Below, one piece after another: positions 13,922 through 16,002 of a stretch of DNA of 16,002 nucleotides (position 1 is its first letter; every line of letters starts with the position of its first letter). Below the pieces are notes generated by a model. That model was not told the DNA's origin. It did no database searches and saw only the letters and a list, made by a program, of their open reading frames with translations. The translations under genes were made by a program, and so were the position numbers. Location: assembly GCA_028293725.1 (NCBI GenBank), contig JAQGOE010000003.1, positions 1-16,002 on the forward strand, given 5' to 3'. This DNA comes from Gammaproteobacteria bacterium (GTDB lineage Bacteria > Pseudomonadota > Gammaproteobacteria > Steroidobacterales > Steroidobacteraceae).

Positions 13922-15052
13922 TCAGGCTGCCACTACGGACAGGCGTGTCGCACGTTGCCCCGCAAGCAACGCACCGCTGATGGGATCTGATGCGTCGAGG
14001 TTCAGCCGGCCCGACCCTTCCAGGAGATAAGCGAGGAGGGCGCGGATGTTGTTGCTGAAGAAGCGACTGGCGTCGCGTGCTATCAGGCTCGGTAGGTTTG
14101 TCGGCCCCAGAATGCGCACGCCATTCACGACGACCGTTTCGTCCGGCTGCGTCGCCTCGCAGTTCCCCCCTGTCTCGACGGCAAGATCGACAATGACGGT
14201 GCCCGGTTGCATCATGCCGAGCGCTTCGCGATCGATCAGCAATGGGGCAGGGCGGCCGGGGATCTGAGCTGTCGTGATGACGAGTTGCATCGTCGCCAAG
14301 TGAGTGGACAAAGCCCTGCGCAGCCGCGCTTGCTGGTCAGATGATTGCTCGCGGGCATAGCCGCCAGCGCCTTCGCCCACGCCGATGTCGGTATCGTCGA
14401 CCGAGACAAATTTGGCGCCGAGACTCTCCACCTGCTCACGGGCAGCGACGCGAACGTCGAAACCGTGAACCACAGCGCCGAGCCGACGTGCGGTGGCGAT
14501 CGCCTGCAAGCCTGCCACGCCCGCGCCAAGCGCAATCATTCTCGCGGGCTTGATGGTACCGGCCGCCGTAGTCAGCATAGGGAGCAGGACGTCCAGGGCG
14601 CGTGCCCCCTCGAGCACTGACGCATAGCCCGCGATCGACGCTTGGGAAGAGAGGACGTCCATTGCCTGAGCCCGGGTTGTCCGCGGGACGCGTTCCAGGG
14701 CGAGGTGGATCACCGAGTGCTTCCGTAAAAATTCGCCAAGGTTGGGGTCGTGGCCGCCGAGCGAAATGAGTGTGCGGCCAGTACCAGGCGTTTCACTGCG
14801 GCCGGGAGGCCTCACCTTGACGACAACATCACAGTCTTCGAGAACTTCCCACGAATCTCCGATCCGAGCCCCGGCTTCCACGTAGGCGTCGTCCTCAAAG
14901 CCGGCTTCGCGGCCGGCGCCGCTCTCGATGACGAATCCGGCTTTCGAGATCAGCTTGCCGATGTCAGATGGGATCAACGCGACGCGACGCTCACCTGCCG
15001 CCCGCTCTGCAAGAACGCCGATGTTGATACGATCGGAGTGACCGATGGGCAT
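13922..15052 (-). CDS. pntAA: NAD(P) transhydrogenase subunit alpha part 1 (NAD(H)-binding)
   Basis: 376 residues, the soluble domain dI related to alanine dehydrogenase. Visible motifs: IGVLAERAAGERRVALIP (11-28), the substrate-pocket segment MDVLSSQASIAGY (131-143), the Rossmann nucleotide-binding loop GAGVAGLQAIATARRLGA (176-193) ending in Asp199 of GFDVR, and the mobile loop region with GGYAREQ (230-236). It binds NADH and passes hydride to NADP+ held by PntB. ATG 15052 follows AGGAG with about 7 nt spacing. It is the first gene of the pntAA-pntAB-pntB operon. Its promoter region shares a 57-bp element with that of the peroxiredoxin gene. Confidence 0.97.
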   Translation of the reverse strand: MPIGHSDRINIGVLAERAAGERRVALIPSDIGKLISKAGFVIESGAGREAGFEDDAYVEAGARIGDSWEVLEDCDVVVKVRPPGRSETPGTGRTLISLGGHDPNLGEFLRKHSVIHLALERVPRTTRAQAMDVLSSQASIAGYASVLEGARALDVLLPMLTTAAGTIKPARMIALGAGVAGLQAIATARRLGAVVHGFDVRVAAREQVESLGAKFVSVDDTDIGVGEGAGGYAREQSSDQQARLRRALSTHLATMQLVITTAQIPGRPAPLLIDREALGMMQPGTVIVDLAVETGGNCEATQPDETVVVNGVRILGPTNLPSLIARDASRFFSNNIRALLAYLLEGSGRLNLDASDPISGALLAGQRATRLSVVAA

Positions 15053-15085
15053 GACTGACTCCTGATGGCGGGGCTGACGCCAGCT

Positions 15086-15142
15086 AAGTTATCCATGCCA
15101 ACGCGCCGGCAGAAGGCGCAGATCGGGAATATGGCTTATTCC
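15086..15142 (-). promoter_or_regulatory. Upstream element of the pnt operon, shared with the peroxiredoxin gene
   Basis: It matches 8400-8456. The palindrome here is perfect: GGAATA-TGGCT-TATTCC (15126-15142), 74-90 bp before the pntAA start. AAGTTATCCAT (15086-15096) lies 34-44 bp before the start. Both distances equal those at the peroxiredoxin gene. On the coding strand the second block reads ATGGATAACTT, which may hold the -10 region. It is a candidate operator and promoter pair under a common regulator. Confidence 0.6.
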
Positions 15143-15160
15143 AGCGGAGCGCTAAATGGA
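15132..15160 (+). repeat. Copy of a LysR-gene leader without its gene
   Basis: Matches 8533-8561, the 5' leader and start codon of the LysR gene at 8557, at 23 of 29 positions without gaps; the last 15 (GGAG-C/G-GCTAAATGGA) differ at one base. Here the ATG at 15156 opens only a 31-codon frame that does not look like LysR. Together with the shared promoter element to its left, it looks like the remnant of a prx/LysR-type divergent intergenic region. Confidence 0.5.
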
Positions 15161-15233
15161 GATGCTCCCCGCGGCCTCGAAGTACTCAACCACCAACCCG
15201 TCTCGGTGCCGAACTGTCACGTTACGACCGCTC

Positions 15234-16002
15234 TTACGGCGGGACTAGCCGAGCATAGACTTGCGTAACCCACTCGATGAAGACGCGCACTTTCGTACTC
15301 AACTGACGGCTCGGTGGGTAAACGATGAAGACTTCGAGGGGTTTCGGACGGTACTCCTGCAGGACCACGACCAACTCTCCGCGCTCGATCGAAGGTCGCA
15401 CCATGAAGTCGAGCGTATGAACCAGGCCGAGGCCGGCCAGCACGCAGGCGAGGTGCGCGTTGCTTTCGTTGACCAGAATGCTGTGCTTGGGTTCGATCAC
15501 GAACGGTTCGTCACCGACTAGAAGCTCGATCGGTTGTATGATGCCGCTGGAGTTGGAGAAATACCCCGCCACGGGAAAACCGTCATCGACGATCTGTCGT
15601 GGATGGGTCGGCACGCCGTGTCGAGCAAGATAAGCGGGACTGGCACACATCGTCCACGGTAAAAACCCAATGCGCCGGGCAATCAAGGCCGGATCCTGCG
15701 CGGTGCTGCGAATCGCGCAGTCGATGTTTTCACCGATCAAGTCGACCGTTCTATCGGTGACGCCGAGTTGGAGTTGTATTTCCGGATATCGGGCCCGGAA
15801 CTCCGGAAGGGCGGGAATCAGAATACCGCTGGCCGTGGACCCCCCGGTATCGACCCGCAGACGACCCCGGGGCTTGGTTTGCGCCCTGCCTAGCGTCGTT
15901 TCGATCTCATCCAGTTCTGCCAAAAGATGACGCGTTCGCTCGTAATAAGCGGCTCCGTCACTCGTGACACGGACGCGTCGCGTCGTCCGCTCGAGCAGCT
16001 TC
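15234..16002 (-). CDS. LysR-family transcriptional regulator, C-terminal part (start outside window)
   Basis: 255 residues are visible; the frame is open to the right edge. It begins in the end of the winged helix (KLLERTTRRVRVTSDGAAYYERTRHLL), then the linker and the effector domain: GRLRVDTGGSTASGILIPAL, IQLQLGVTDRTVDLIGENIDCAIR and YLARHGVPTHP, typical of the CrgA/DmlR-like subgroup, the same broad group as the regulator at 8557. It lies upstream of pntAA on the same strand, with 181 bp between its stop and the pntAA start, so it is a candidate but unproven pnt regulator. The divergent target expected for such a gene would lie to the right of this window. Confidence 0.9.
   Translation of the reverse strand, partial: KLLERTTRRVRVTSDGAAYYERTRHLLAELDEIETTLGRAQTKPRGRLRVDTGGSTASGILIPALPEFRARYPEIQLQLGVTDRTVDLIGENIDCAIRSTAQDPALIARRIGFLPWTMCASPAYLARHGVPTHPRQIVDDGFPVAGYFSNSSGIIQPIELLVGDEPFVIEPKHSILVNESNAHLACVLAGLGLVHTLDFMVRPSIERGELVVVLQEYRPKPLEVFIVYPPSRQLSTKVRVFIEWVTQVYARLVPP

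Noticed and set aside
15065..15268. 67-residue plus-strand frame upstream of pntAA
   Set aside because: It overlaps the shared promoter element and the 3' end of the LysR gene, has no family similarity, and is explained by non-coding sequence.

Overview
The window is GC-rich apart from one AT-rich island near 8470-8515. It carries typical Gram-negative (Pseudomonadota) chromosomal genes: several LysR-type regulators (LTTRs), a glutathione S-transferase, a three-gene proton-translocating transhydrogenase and a CheB-CheR-PAS-kinase fusion. I cannot fix the class. A gamma- or betaproteobacterium is a guess. I see no phage, IS element, CRISPR array, tRNA or rRNA.

Layout. (1) 1-1245: the 3' end of a TPR protein faces a decayed HipA-type kinase fragment across a hairpin. 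(2) 1434-7140: a sensory module. A stand-alone CheB-type methylesterase with an intact Ser-His-Asp triad lies tail to tail, 3 bp apart, with a 1544-residue CheB-CheR-coiled-coil-PAS-histidine kinase-receiver fusion whose own CheB triad reads Ser-His-Asn. Each gene is preceded by a short ORF with a good Shine-Dalgarno site whose stop codon overlaps a start of the larger gene by 4 nt. (3) 7141-7685: spacer without a convincing gene. (4) 7686-9558: a CxxC peroxiredoxin-like protein divergent from an LTTR. (5) 9608-12141: an SDR oxidoreductase plus GST operon divergent from a second LTTR, with a perfect ATAC-N7-GTAT box beside the LTTR start. (6) 12174-15052: pntAA-pntAB-pntB; pntB carries a perfect in-frame 21-bp tandem duplication. 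(7) 15234 to the right edge: a third LTTR, truncated by the window.

Regions 4-6 suggest redox and electrophile defence: a thiol peroxidase-like protein, a glutathione transferase, an NAD(P)-dependent SDR, and the transhydrogenase that supplies NADPH. The most interesting signal is non-coding. The upstream regions of the peroxiredoxin gene and of pntAA, 6.7 kb apart, share a 57-bp element. It contains a palindrome (GG-N-ATA-TGGCT-TAT-N-CC) and an AAG(A/T)TATCCAT block (plus-strand orientation), and both lie at exactly the same distances from the two start codons (74-90 and 34-44 bp). Beyond the palindrome, the pnt copy also looks like the peroxiredoxin/LTTR intergenic region after an 87-bp deletion between short direct repeats. 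This suggests duplicated or co-regulated promoters linking peroxide handling to NADPH supply; that link is inference.
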